Position numbers and translations under genes: made by a program
Notes under the pieces: model-generated
Told to the model about the DNA's origin: nothing
Seen by the model: only the letters and a program-made list of their open reading frames with translations
Database searches by the model: none
Origin: Acidobacteriota bacterium
Lineage (GTDB): Bacteria > Acidobacteriota > Terriglobia > Bryobacterales > Bryobacteraceae
Assembly (NCBI GenBank): GCA_005808475.1
Contig: SYLY01000267.1
Coordinates: forward strand, 1-62,752
Direction: 5' to 3'
Length of the DNA stretch: 62,752 bases
Shown: positions 33,696 through 41,969 of the stretch, piece after piece
Position numbering within the stretch: the stretch's first letter is position 1
Layout: every line of letters starts with the position of its first letter

Positions 33696-34718
33696 ATGCA
33701 ATTCCGGCGCTGCCGGGTCCTCGTAACGGGCGGACTCGGGTTCATCGGCTCGAATCTCGTGCGCCGCCTCACGGCCGAAGGAGCGGAAGTCACGGTGATC
33801 GACCCGCTCGTCACCGGTTGCGGTGGCAAGCCCTTCAACCTCGAGGGACTGGAACGCCAGGTCGAGGTTGCGTCTTGCTCGATCGGCGATGCCGCCATCG
33901 CGCCTCTGGTCGAACGGGCCGAACTCGTCTTCAACCTCGCCGGCGAGATCAGCCACATCCACAGCATGCTCTTTCCGGAGCGCGATCTCGAGATCAACAC
34001 TCTCTCGCAACTGCGATTCCTCGAAGTCTGCGCCAGGCTCAACCGGGGCGTGCGGATCGTCTACGCCGGCACGCGCCAGATCTATGGGGTTCCCGAGTAT
34101 CTGCCGGTGGACGAGAAGCACCCGGTGAATCCGGTCGACTTCAACGGAGTCCACAAATACGCGGCCGCTCAGTATCATCAGATGCTGTCGCGCATGGGCC
34201 GCATCGACGCGGTGGTCCTGCGCCTCACCAACGTCTACGGCCCCCGCATGGCTCTCGACATTCCGTGCCAGGGCTTCTTCTCGACCTACCTGCGGAAGGC
34301 GCTCACCGGCCAGACACTCGACGTCTTCGGCGACGGCGAACAGGTCCGCGATCCGCTCTTCGTCGACGACGCGGTGGAGGCGATGCTTACCGCCGCTTCC
34401 ACGCCGGGCCTCCCGTCGCGCGGATACAACGTGGGCGGCCCCGAGGCGCTGTCGTTGAACCGGATCGCCGCGATCGTCAGCGAACTCGCCGGGCTCGCGC
34501 CGCCGCGGCGCGGCGAATTTCCAGCGGATCGCAAAGCGATCGACATCGGCGGCTACCGCACCGATTCGCGCAAGATCGAGGCCGAACTCGGTTGGCGGCC
34601 GCGGACGCCGTTCGCCGAAGGCATGGCGCGAACGCTCGACTACTACCGCGAGTGCCTGCCCAGTTACCTCGATCCGGCGACTCCGAATCCGCCCTGCAAG
34701 CTGGCGCATTCGTCATGA
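33696..34718 (+). CDS. NAD-dependent epimerase/dehydratase (extended SDR) with Asn in place of catalytic Tyr
   Basis: Protein of 340 residues. NAD binding is shown by VTGGLGFIGSNL (11-21) and NLAGEISHIHS. The active site has YAGTRQIYG, but the usual YxxxK reads NGVHK, with Asn150 where the tyrosine is expected and Lys154 kept. An NGxxK form occurs in a subgroup of extended SDRs from surface-polysaccharide clusters, so it may be functional. Later motifs (LRLTNVYGPRM, DVFGDGEQVRDPLFVDD) fit nucleotide-sugar 4-epimerases or dehydratases. The stop overlaps the methyltransferase start (ATGA). Confidence 0.86.
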   Translation: MQFRRCRVLVTGGLGFIGSNLVRRLTAEGAEVTVIDPLVTGCGGKPFNLEGLERQVEVASCSIGDAAIAPLVERAELVFNLAGEISHIHSMLFPERDLEINTLSQLRFLEVCARLNRGVRIVYAGTRQIYGVPEYLPVDEKHPVNPVDFNGVHKYAAAQYHQMLSRMGRIDAVVLRLTNVYGPRMALDIPCQGFFSTYLRKALTGQTLDVFGDGEQVRDPLFVDDAVEAMLTAASTPGLPSRGYNVGGPEALSLNRIAAIVSELAGLAPPRRGEFPADRKAIDIGGYRTDSRKIEAELGWRPRTPFAEGMARTLDYYRECLPSYLDPATPNPPCKLAHSS

Positions 34719-35470
34719 TGAATCCAGCCGAATTCGCCAACATCGCCAACTGCGAGGCGAACTTCTGGTGGTTTCGCGGCATGCGCGGGATCATGTTCGC
34801 TCTGCTCGATCCCGTGGCCGCGAAGCGGTGCCTCCAACGAGTCCTCGAAGCGGGCGCGGGCACGGGTCATTTCTCGAAGACGCTGGCGGAACGCTACGGG
34901 TGGAAAATGTTTCCGCTCGACTTGGGCTGGGAAGGACTCGACTTCGCGCGCGGCTACGGTCTGAGCCGGCTCGCGCAAGCCGACATCCGCGCCCTGCCGT
35001 ACCGCGACGCCGCCTTCGACGCGCTGGTATCGATGGACGTCATCGTTCATCTGCCGCGCGGCGAAGAGGACGCTCCCATGCGCGAGTTCGCCCGTGTACT
35101 GGAACCCGGCGGCCTCCTCGCGCTGCGCGTCTCCGCGCTCGATATCCTCCGCAGCCGGCACTCCGAGTTCGCCCATGAGCGGCAGAGGTTCACGCGATCG
35201 CGGCTGATCGAACTGGCGCGCCGGCATGGGTTCACGGTGCACCGGTGCACCTACGCCAACTCGCTGCTGCTGCCGGTCGCGTTGGCGAAGTTCCGCTTGT
35301 GGGAGCCGCTCACGCGGCAGCCCGCGACCAGCGGTGTGCAACCGGCGCCTCCTTGGCTCGACTCCGCGCTGGGACTGCCGCTATCGGCGGAAGCGAAATG
35401 GATCGGCGCGGGAATGAACTTCCCGCTCGGCCAATCGGTAGTCCTAATCGGCGAGAAGACACCAACGTAG
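34715..35470 (+). CDS. Class I SAM-dependent methyltransferase
   Basis: Protein of 251 residues. An N-terminal segment (NCEANFWWFRGMRGIMFALL) typical of small-molecule or glycan methyltransferases leads to the SAM motif VLEAGAGTGHFSKTLA. The DIRALPYRDAAFDALVSMDVIVHL segment is motif II-III of Methyltransf_11, and EFARVLEPGGLLALRVSA is the following strand. The substrate is unknown; linkage to an epimerase and a sugar phosphatase suggests a sugar or lipid headgroup. ATG overlaps the epimerase stop; a second ATG follows at once. The 3' end overlaps the convergent M20 gene by 27 bp. Confidence 0.85.
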   Translation: MMNPAEFANIANCEANFWWFRGMRGIMFALLDPVAAKRCLQRVLEAGAGTGHFSKTLAERYGWKMFPLDLGWEGLDFARGYGLSRLAQADIRALPYRDAAFDALVSMDVIVHLPRGEEDAPMREFARVLEPGGLLALRVSALDILRSRHSEFAHERQRFTRSRLIELARRHGFTVHRCTYANSLLLPVALAKFRLWEPLTRQPATSGVQPAPPWLDSALGLPLSAEAKWIGAGMNFPLGQSVVLIGEKTPT

Positions 35471-36682
35471 AACGAACTCGTACAGCGTCCGCGCGGCCAA
35501 GTCCGCCGAGCCGAGTTCGACGTATTCGTCCGGCAGGTGAGCGTTGCCTCCGCGCGGCCCCCACAACAGCGCGGGCATGCCGAAACGGTGGAAGACGTAC
35601 ATGTCGCAGGGCGCCTCGAGACCTTCCACCGGCGGGTCCGCGCCGAGCACGCCCGCCGCGGTTTCCGCGAACGCGCGCACGAAGGGATCGTCCGGCGGAG
35701 TGAACGACCCCGGCAGGAACCGTATCGGGCGCTCCACCAGTGGCTCCGCGGGGAACAGGTGCTTGTCGCTCGTCACTTCGCCGAGCCACTCGCGGAACTG
35801 GCTCTCGATCTCCTGTTGCGGCTCGCCCGGCATCGTCTCGTAGTAGAGTTCCAGACGGCAAGACGATGGAATCGCGATCGGCTCGGAAGGTCCCCATGCC
35901 GACGTCTGAATGTTGGTGACGAACACGGGCACGGGATTGGCTTGCGGGTAGTAGGGATGGCGCGGAGCGCGCGCCAACCGCATCGCCTGGAACTCTGGAA
36001 AGCGGCACAGGAAGCGCGTCAATTGCTCCGTCGCCAACGGGCCGTGGTCGTTGCCGAAGATGTCTCCCGCCGAGCGGAACGTCACGTGGAAGATGCGTCC
36101 GCCGCGCTGCGCCGGCAACACGCGGAGCTTGCTCGGCTCGCCGATGATCGCGCCGTCCGCCACGTATCCGCGGAGCCGCCCGGCGAGCGTTCCATTCACG
36201 CCGCCGAACTCTTCGTCCACCACCGATTCGAAGATCAGATCTCCGCGTAGCACGACGCCTTCGCGCTTCAGCCGTTCGAGCACCCACAGCGACGCCGCGA
36301 CGCCGGTCTTCATGTCCCACGTTCCGCGGCCGTACATGCGATCGCCTTCGCGCACCGCGCCATGCGGCGGATGAGCCCACGGAGCGCCGCCAACCGGCAC
36401 GGTATCGATGTGACCGGAGAGGATCAGCGAGCGTCCGCCGCCGGCGCCACGCACGCGAGCGGCTACGTTTGGGCGGGCCGAGTAGTCGCGGCCCGGCCAG
36501 TAGAGTTCGTGGTCCTCGATTCCCGAAACATCGGTGGGCCGGTAGACATCGGACTCGTGGCCCAGACGCGCGAGGAATTCGGCGATGTACGCCTGGCACT
36601 CCGCCTCCGCGCCAATGGGCGGTGTGTTCTCCGAAGGGATCCGGACCAGATCCTCGACGATTTGAAAAAGTCTCTCGCTCAT
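35444..36682 (-). CDS. M20 family metallo-hydrolase (ArgE/DapE-like)
   Basis: Cytoplasmic two-zinc amidohydrolase of 412 residues. Metal-site motifs: LILSGHIDTVPVGG with the first His/Asp, YGRGTWDMKTGVAAS with the bridging Asp, and ESVVDEEFGGVNG with the catalytic and ligand Glu pair. The late GNAHLPDEYVEL supplies the final His. Members remove N-acyl groups from amino acids or cleave dipeptides. The ATG overlaps the stop of the upstream glycosidase-like gene. Because the divergent operon encodes an OSBS/NSAR-like enolase, N-acyl amino acid deacylation is an attractive role. Confidence 0.88.
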   Translation of the reverse strand: MSERLFQIVEDLVRIPSENTPPIGAEAECQAYIAEFLARLGHESDVYRPTDVSGIEDHELYWPGRDYSARPNVAARVRGAGGGRSLILSGHIDTVPVGGAPWAHPPHGAVREGDRMYGRGTWDMKTGVAASLWVLERLKREGVVLRGDLIFESVVDEEFGGVNGTLAGRLRGYVADGAIIGEPSKLRVLPAQRGGRIFHVTFRSAGDIFGNDHGPLATEQLTRFLCRFPEFQAMRLARAPRHPYYPQANPVPVFVTNIQTSAWGPSEPIAIPSSCRLELYYETMPGEPQQEIESQFREWLGEVTSDKHLFPAEPLVERPIRFLPGSFTPPDDPFVRAFAETAAGVLGADPPVEGLEAPCDMYVFHRFGMPALLWGPRGGNAHLPDEYVELGSADLAARTLYEFVLRWCLLAD

Positions 36683-38154
36683 GCGAATTGAAACGCGAAC
36701 AGCCGCGCGCGGCGCATGGAGAATCGCAAGCGAGCCGGCTTGCCGCGAAACTCGCCGGGCGATCCCGTCCGCCAACGAACGGCATGATCGACCTCGTTGG
36801 CGATGATGCGCTCGCTCTCGATGGAGCGGCCATCCTCGCTTTCGAGCTTCACCGACGCCGTTCCCATCGCGCCCGTATCGACATTGAGCTTCAGCGACTC
36901 GCCGGCGAATCGCATCCACGGTGTGACGAGTTCGCCGCCGTCCAATCCCGCGTCCGCCGAGACGAAACCGTCCAGCCGTTGCGCGGCGAGGAAGATCGCG
37001 TTGCGAGCCAGTCCCGCCGCGCCGTGATCCTTGCTGGTGCCCGAGTAGAACATGTGGACCTCCGCGCCGCGCCGCACCATGCCGAGCCCCATGTAGGCGC
37101 CGTGACTATCGGGGTCGCCAGGCAACCCTCCCGCGAACCAGGGACGCCGGTCGTATCGTTCGAACCGGATGCCGTCGCGGCTCGCGGCGAACTGCACCTC
37201 GAGCACACCCGCCACCGGCACCTTCTCCGCCCCCTTCGGCAACGTGTGCCGGAACATCGATGGAAACGCGAAGTACGCGTCCGCCGCCCATGGATAAGGC
37301 TGCACGTTGGGCGTGTAGATGTCGGATCCCTCGGGGTCGCGTTCGTCGCACGCGAGCACTGTCGGCAGTTCGGTGCTCGGCGTCGGAGGCCAATCGCCGC
37401 CCCACGGAAACACGCGCCACAGGTATCTTGGCGTCGCGCTCTTGCGATAGGGCCACGGCTTCATGATTCCTTCGCGCTCGATCTCGGCGCGAACGACGAC
37501 GCGCAGCGGATTCCAGCCCCGAAGGTAGGCCGCGTACTTGCCCGTGCGCGCGTCCCAGAAGAGGTTGTTCTGCGAATCGGGAAAGAAGGGCAGCACCTCC
37601 ACCTCCTCCCGCCAATCGATGCCGTCGGGCGAAGCCAACAGCATCAGAATGCCTTTCGAATTCGTGCCCAGGGCGCTGGGACGCGTGCCGCCGAAAGCGG
37701 CCAGCGTCTTGAACCGCCGCGCGGGTTCGGCCACGGGATCCAGGAACACGGCGCCCTCGCGAAAACGCGGAAGCACGATGTTGTTTCGCTTCGACCCCTC
37801 GAACTCCACCCGCCCGAGTTCCGGTCTCTCCCATCGAATGCCGTCGCTCGAAGTCGCGAGGCAGAATCGCGGATCGCCTTTTCCCGAATAGGACTGGTAC
37901 CACATCTTCAGCACGCCTTCGTGCTCGACGACCGAGAAGTAGCTGCCCACATGGGCCGCCTCCCACGGCTTCTCCGGCGTCATCACCGGAACGCGCCGCA
38001 AGGGCGGATTCACCGTGAGCTGAATTCCGCGCGACTCGGCGATGAACCGGTGGTCGATGAAGAGCTGGCGGTTGGATCCCGTTTCGATAGGGCCGCCCGC
38101 GGCAAACGCGGCGAACGCGGCCGATCCGAGCGCCGAGCGGCGAGTGATGTGCAT
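36679..38154 (-). CDS. Tat-exported glycosidase-like beta-propeller protein
   Basis: Protein of 491 residues with a twin-arginine signal (MHITRRSALGSAAFAAFAAGG). Blades of a five-bladed propeller, as in GH32/GH43 and related phosphorylases, are visible: NRQLFIDHRFIAESRGIQ, LKMWYQSYSGKGDPRF, LATSSDGIRWERPELG and LFWDARTGKYAAYLRGW. This matches a group of secreted proteins of unknown activity that is common in Planctomycetota and Acidobacteriota. The C-terminal 120 residues form a beta-sandwich. It starts 29 bp from the divergent enolase gene across a palindromic TATAAT. Confidence 0.75.
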   Translation of the reverse strand: MHITRRSALGSAAFAAFAAGGPIETGSNRQLFIDHRFIAESRGIQLTVNPPLRRVPVMTPEKPWEAAHVGSYFSVVEHEGVLKMWYQSYSGKGDPRFCLATSSDGIRWERPELGRVEFEGSKRNNIVLPRFREGAVFLDPVAEPARRFKTLAAFGGTRPSALGTNSKGILMLLASPDGIDWREEVEVLPFFPDSQNNLFWDARTGKYAAYLRGWNPLRVVVRAEIEREGIMKPWPYRKSATPRYLWRVFPWGGDWPPTPSTELPTVLACDERDPEGSDIYTPNVQPYPWAADAYFAFPSMFRHTLPKGAEKVPVAGVLEVQFAASRDGIRFERYDRRPWFAGGLPGDPDSHGAYMGLGMVRRGAEVHMFYSGTSKDHGAAGLARNAIFLAAQRLDGFVSADAGLDGGELVTPWMRFAGESLKLNVDTGAMGTASVKLESEDGRSIESERIIANEVDHAVRWRTGSPGEFRGKPARLRFSMRRARLFAFQFA

Positions 38155-38183
38155 CGATTGGCAATTATAATCGCAAGACGAGC
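38155..38183. promoter_or_regulatory. Divergent promoter with palindromic -10 element
   Basis: ATTATAAT at 38164-38171 is its own reverse complement, giving a perfect TATAAT on each strand inside a 29-bp intergenic gap. Predicted start sites lie about 6 nt before the enolase ATG and about 3 nt before the glycosidase-like ATG. Neither side has a good -35 hexamer. Polymerase could presumably bind in only one direction at a time. Confidence 0.55.
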
Positions 38184-39287
38184 ATGAGAATCGACAAGAT
38201 CACATTGACCTGGGTGCGCGTCCCCTTGGTCGAGCCGTTCCGGATCAGTTCGGGAGCCGTCGCCGAAAAGGATGGCATCGTCGTGGAAGTGGCCTCGGAC
38301 GGCCTCCGCGGGTATGGCGAGTCCTCTCCGATGGCCGGCAGCTTCTACTCCTCCGACACGCCGGAATCCTGCTGGAACGCGCTGACCGCGTCGATCGCAC
38401 CGGCCGCGGTGGGCCGCCAATTCGAGTCGCTGGACGCGGCTTCGTCGTGGCTTGACGCGTTGCCAGCGGCCAATTTCGCCAAGGTGGGCGTGGAGACCGC
38501 GTTGTGGGACCTCGAGGCTCAACGCCGCGGCATGCCGCTTCACAAGCTGCTCGGCGGGCAGCGCAACGAGGCGGAGTCCGGACTGGCGATCGGCCTGTAC
38601 GACGACACCGCGGACATGCTGCGAGCCATCGAGCGGCACATGGCGGAGGGCTACCGCCGCGTGAAGATCAAGATCGAACGAGGCCGTGACGTCGAACTGG
38701 TGCGCGCGGCGCGAAAGGCGTTCGGAGACATCCCGCTCATGGTGGACGCCAACGGCGACTACACGCTCGAGCACGTTTCGATCTTCCAACAACTCGACGA
38801 GTTCGGATTGATGATGTACGAGCAGCCGTTCGCCGGAAGCATGCTCGCCGAACTCGCCCAACTGCAAGGCATGGTGTGTACGCCGGTGTGCCTGGACGAG
38901 AGTCTGGAGACGGTCGCCGATGTCCGCCGCGCGATCGAACTGAAGGCGCTGCGAATCGCCAACATCAAGATCCAGCGTGTCGGCGGATTCCGCAACGCGC
39001 TCGAGGTCTACCGGATGTGCCGCGACGCGGGGCTCGGCATCTGGGTCGGCACGATGCCGGAACTCGGCATCGGCTGCGCGCAGGGCGCCGCCCTGGCGAC
39101 GCTCGAGGGCTGCACGTTCCCGACCGACGTCGAGTCGAGCCTGCGCTGGTTCACCGGAGACATCGTGGATCCGCTGATCGCGGTGGATCGCGGTATGCTG
39201 CGAGCGCCGTCGGCATCGGGGCTCGGCTACCGCGTCGATCCCGCCAGACTCGAGCGGTACCATGTCGCCAAGTGGGAGTCGCAATGA
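38184..39287 (+). CDS. Enolase-superfamily protein, OSBS / N-succinylamino acid racemase type
   Basis: Protein of 367 residues with the capping domain and modified TIM barrel of the muconate-lactonizing subgroup. The catalytic set is complete: Lys161 and Lys163 (VKIKIERG), metal ligands Asp188 (VDANGDY), Glu213 (YEQPFA) and Asp238 (CLDESLE), and Lys262 in NIKIQRVGG. The KIQRVGG context is typical of o-succinylbenzoate synthase and N-acylamino acid racemase. No menaquinone genes are nearby, whereas an M20 deacylase-like gene is divergent, which favours racemase. The stop overlaps the aldolase start (ATGA). Confidence 0.86.
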   Translation: MRIDKITLTWVRVPLVEPFRISSGAVAEKDGIVVEVASDGLRGYGESSPMAGSFYSSDTPESCWNALTASIAPAAVGRQFESLDAASSWLDALPAANFAKVGVETALWDLEAQRRGMPLHKLLGGQRNEAESGLAIGLYDDTADMLRAIERHMAEGYRRVKIKIERGRDVELVRAARKAFGDIPLMVDANGDYTLEHVSIFQQLDEFGLMMYEQPFAGSMLAELAQLQGMVCTPVCLDESLETVADVRRAIELKALRIANIKIQRVGGFRNALEVYRMCRDAGLGIWVGTMPELGIGCAQGAALATLEGCTFPTDVESSLRWFTGDIVDPLIAVDRGMLRAPSASGLGYRVDPARLERYHVAKWESQ

Positions 39288-40042
39288 AAGCCAATTGGGA
39301 GAAGCTGCGCCGCGGAGAGCCGATGTACGGCTGCTTCGTTTCCACCGGGTCTACGGTCGCGGTGGAAGTGATGGGCTCGGCCGGCTTCGACTTCCTGGTG
39401 ATCGACCTCGAGCACGGCATGTCGTCGGAACGCGATATCCTGCCGCAGTTGCAGGCGATGCAGCACACGGCGGCGCTCGGCTGCGTTCGAGTCGAATCGC
39501 ACGAGCGGCAACGCGTTCACCGGGCGCTCGACTTCGGAGCGCAGGGAATCATGTTCCCACGCGTCGACACGGCGGAACAGGCACGCGCTTGCGTGGCGGC
39601 CTTGCGCTACCCGCCCGGCGGCGTTCGCGGCGTCGCCGTGCTGGTCCGCGGCAGCCAGTATGGAGCGCGCTTCGCCGAATATCAGGCCGAAGCGGACGCT
39701 CAATTGATGCCGATGCTGCAGATCGAAACCGCGGAGGCCGTCGCGCATGTCGACGAGATTGCCGCTGTCGAAGGGGACGGCGTGCTTTTCGTCGGTCCGA
39801 TGGATCTCACCACCAGCATGGGGATCTTCCGCCAGTACGACCATCCCGGCTTCACCGCCGCGCTGCGGAAGACCGTCGAGGCGGCCCGCCGCAACGGCAA
39901 GCCCGCTGGAATCCTGGTTCCGAAGGCCGCCGACACCAAGCGCTATCTCGACATGGGCTTCACGTTCCTCATGTGCGGCACCGACCTCGCCTTTCTGCAA
40001 TCGGCGGCGAAGAGCACCGCGGAGGCCATGCGCAAGGCTTGA
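39284..40042 (+). CDS. HpcH/HpaI family class II aldolase
   Basis: Protein of 252 residues. The (beta/alpha)8 barrel of 2-keto-3-deoxy-sugar-acid or 4-hydroxy-2-oxoacid aldolases is shown by YGCFVSTGSTVAVEVMGSAG, DFLVIDLEHG, the arginine/metal region ALDFGAQGIMFPRVDT, QIETAEAVAHVDEI and FVGPMDLTTSMGI. It would release pyruvate (or glyoxylate) from a hydroxy-oxo acid using a divalent metal. Coupled on both sides: its start overlaps the enolase stop and its stop overlaps the gluQ TTG. Confidence 0.9.
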   Translation: MKANWEKLRRGEPMYGCFVSTGSTVAVEVMGSAGFDFLVIDLEHGMSSERDILPQLQAMQHTAALGCVRVESHERQRVHRALDFGAQGIMFPRVDTAEQARACVAALRYPPGGVRGVAVLVRGSQYGARFAEYQAEADAQLMPMLQIETAEAVAHVDEIAAVEGDGVLFVGPMDLTTSMGIFRQYDHPGFTAALRKTVEAARRNGKPAGILVPKAADTKRYLDMGFTFLMCGTDLAFLQSAAKSTAEAMRKA

Positions 40043-40932
40043 TCCCCCGCGGCCGGTTCGCTCCGTCACCCACCGGGCCGCTCCACTTCGGATCGCTGGC
40101 CGCGGCTGTGGGAAGCTATCTGGACGCGCGGGCTCACGGCGGCGAATGGCTGGTGCGCATCGAGGATGTCGACATTCCGCGAACGCGCCCCGGCGCCGCG
40201 GACGCGATCCTGCGATCGCTCGAGGCGCACGGTTTCGAATGGTCCGGCCCGGTGCTGCGCCAAACCACGCGATTCGACGCTTATGTTTCGGCGCTCGAAT
40301 CGTTGCGGCGGGCGGGCCGCGCCTTTCCGTGCGCCTGCACGCGACGCGAGATCGGGGAGGCGCGCTATCCGGGAACCTGCCGCGCCGGTCTGTCCGCCGG
40401 TAAGGAGCCGCGCGCTTGGCGGTTCCGGACCGGGACGGAGCCGGTCCGATTCACCGACCGTCTGCTCGGTCCGTTCGAGGAGATCCTCGAGGAGACGCAC
40501 GGCGACTTCGTGCTGCTGCGAGCCGATGGTTATTGGGCCTATCAGCTCGCCGTGGTGGCCGACGACGAGTTCCAGGGAATCACCGATGTCGTTCGCGGCG
40601 CCGATCTGCTGGACTCCACGGCGCGCCAAGTCGCGCTACAGCAGGCTCTCGGCTATCGCCGGCCGCGATACCTGCACCTGCCGCTCGTGTTGTCGCCATC
40701 GGGCGAGAAGCTCAGCAAGCAGACGCTCGCGCCCCCACTGGATGACGGCCGGGCGGCCGAGTCGTTGTCCGCCGCGTTGCGATTCCTCGGCCACCCGCCG
40801 CCAGCAGGTCTCGGCGTCGCGGACCTTTGGCAATGGGCCCTTCCGAACTGGTCGCTCGACCGCGTGCAGCGCGCCGGCGTCAGCGCAAGCGATCCGTCAG
40901 AAACTTCATCGCACGATCGAACGCCGCTTTGA
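40039..40932 (+). CDS. gluQ: Glutamyl-Q tRNA(Asp) synthetase
   Basis: Protein of 297 residues, about the length of YadB/GluQRS, which lacks the anticodon domain of GluRS. It loads glutamate onto the queuosine base of tRNA(Asp). The HIGH-type motif is RFAPSPTGPLHFGSL, the zinc site is CACTRREIGEARYPGTC, and the KMSKS-type motif is EKLSKQT. The start is a TTG overlapping the aldolase stop, so it is translated from the metabolic operon. The last 53 bp overlap the convergent esterase gene. Confidence 0.9.
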   Translation: MIPRGRFAPSPTGPLHFGSLAAAVGSYLDARAHGGEWLVRIEDVDIPRTRPGAADAILRSLEAHGFEWSGPVLRQTTRFDAYVSALESLRRAGRAFPCACTRREIGEARYPGTCRAGLSAGKEPRAWRFRTGTEPVRFTDRLLGPFEEILEETHGDFVLLRADGYWAYQLAVVADDEFQGITDVVRGADLLDSTARQVALQQALGYRRPRYLHLPLVLSPSGEKLSKQTLAPPLDDGRAAESLSAALRFLGHPPPAGLGVADLWQWALPNWSLDRVQRAGVSASDPSETSSHDRTPL

Positions 40933-41794
40933 CCTCGGGCTCATTCATCGCGCGATCGAACCCGTGAGGCCGCCCCGGCAGGATCACCAGTTCGTGCTCC
41001 ACGCCGAGCCGTTGCAACGCGGCCGCCATTTCGCGCGACTGCTCCACGGGAACGTCGGTGTCGGCATCGCCGTGGAGCAGGATCGTGGGCGGATAGCCGC
41101 GCCGCGCGATTCGCACGGGACAGTAGCCGTCGAGTTGCCGCCGCGCGGCAACCGGGTCGAAGCCGGTCACCAGCAGCGGCCACAAGCCCTGCTGGCGTGT
41201 GTAGAGATAGAAACGGCCGCGCTGATTCGGCGACGGCGGCTCGGACAGTTCAGCCGAGCCGACCGCCGCCAACGCGTCCTCCTTGGAGACCAACGGCTGC
41301 TTGCGATAGAAAGCGTCGGGCCTGGCATACCAGTCGCCGGCGAGATCGCCATAGCCGTACCACGCCACCAACACCTTGGGCGCCGGTTTCAGACGAGCCC
41401 CGGCGAGCAGCGTCAGATAGCCGCCGGCCGACTGCCCCATCACCGCGATACGCGCCGGATCGGCGCCGAACAAGCGTGGCCCGTCGCGCCGGATCCAGCG
41501 GTAGGCGTCCTCGACATCTTGCCACAGCGCGGGCAGCTTGGTCTCCGGCGCGAGCCGGTAGTCGATCGAAACCACCGTGATTCCGGCCTTCTGGTAGGGT
41601 TCGAACTGAGCGGGGCGCGCCTTTCTGCTTCCCATGATCAGCGCGCCGCCGTGAATGAACAGCAGCACCGGACGGGGCGAGGCGCCTTCGCCGCGGTAGA
41701 CATCCGCTTGAATCGCGAGCGATCCCACCCGCTTGTACGCGAACGTCTCCGCAAGCGCGGCGCCCGCCATCAGAATCGCGATCAGGACCGGCAT
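40880..41794 (-). CDS. Secreted alpha/beta hydrolase (BD-FAE / lipase-like)
   Basis: Protein of 304 residues with a Sec signal (MPVLIAILMAGAALAE). Motifs of the hormone-sensitive-lipase or BD-FAE type are present: the oxyanion loop LFIHGGALIMGS, the nucleophile IAVMGQSAGGYLTLLAG, the late Asp in ILLHGDADTDVPVE and the His in LPGRPHGFDRAM. It likely hydrolyses an acyl ester outside the cytoplasm. It is monocistronic, converging on gluQ with a 53-bp overlap. Confidence 0.87.
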   Translation of the reverse strand: MPVLIAILMAGAALAETFAYKRVGSLAIQADVYRGEGASPRPVLLFIHGGALIMGSRKARPAQFEPYQKAGITVVSIDYRLAPETKLPALWQDVEDAYRWIRRDGPRLFGADPARIAVMGQSAGGYLTLLAGARLKPAPKVLVAWYGYGDLAGDWYARPDAFYRKQPLVSKEDALAAVGSAELSEPPSPNQRGRFYLYTRQQGLWPLLVTGFDPVAARRQLDGYCPVRIARRGYPPTILLHGDADTDVPVEQSREMAAALQRLGVEHELVILPGRPHGFDRAMNEPEVKAAFDRAMKFLTDRLR

Positions 41795-41969
41795 TCCACC
41801 GATCCTATCGCGTTACTTCACCGCGCGGACCGAGCCGAGTATAAACCCGGAGCGGCGCGGCCCGAGCTTCGGCGCGGCGATTTGACGAGTGTGAACTTCG
41901 GTCACCAGCCAAATGACTGAATTCCTCGGGGCCGCCCACGATGCCAGCCCACGGGATACAATCTCCCCC

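Noticed and set aside
32886-34709. An upstream extension of the alpha/beta hydrolase frame on the minus strand
   Set aside because: It runs antisense through the IMPase and epimerase genes; the Tat signal near 32873-32885 marks the true start.
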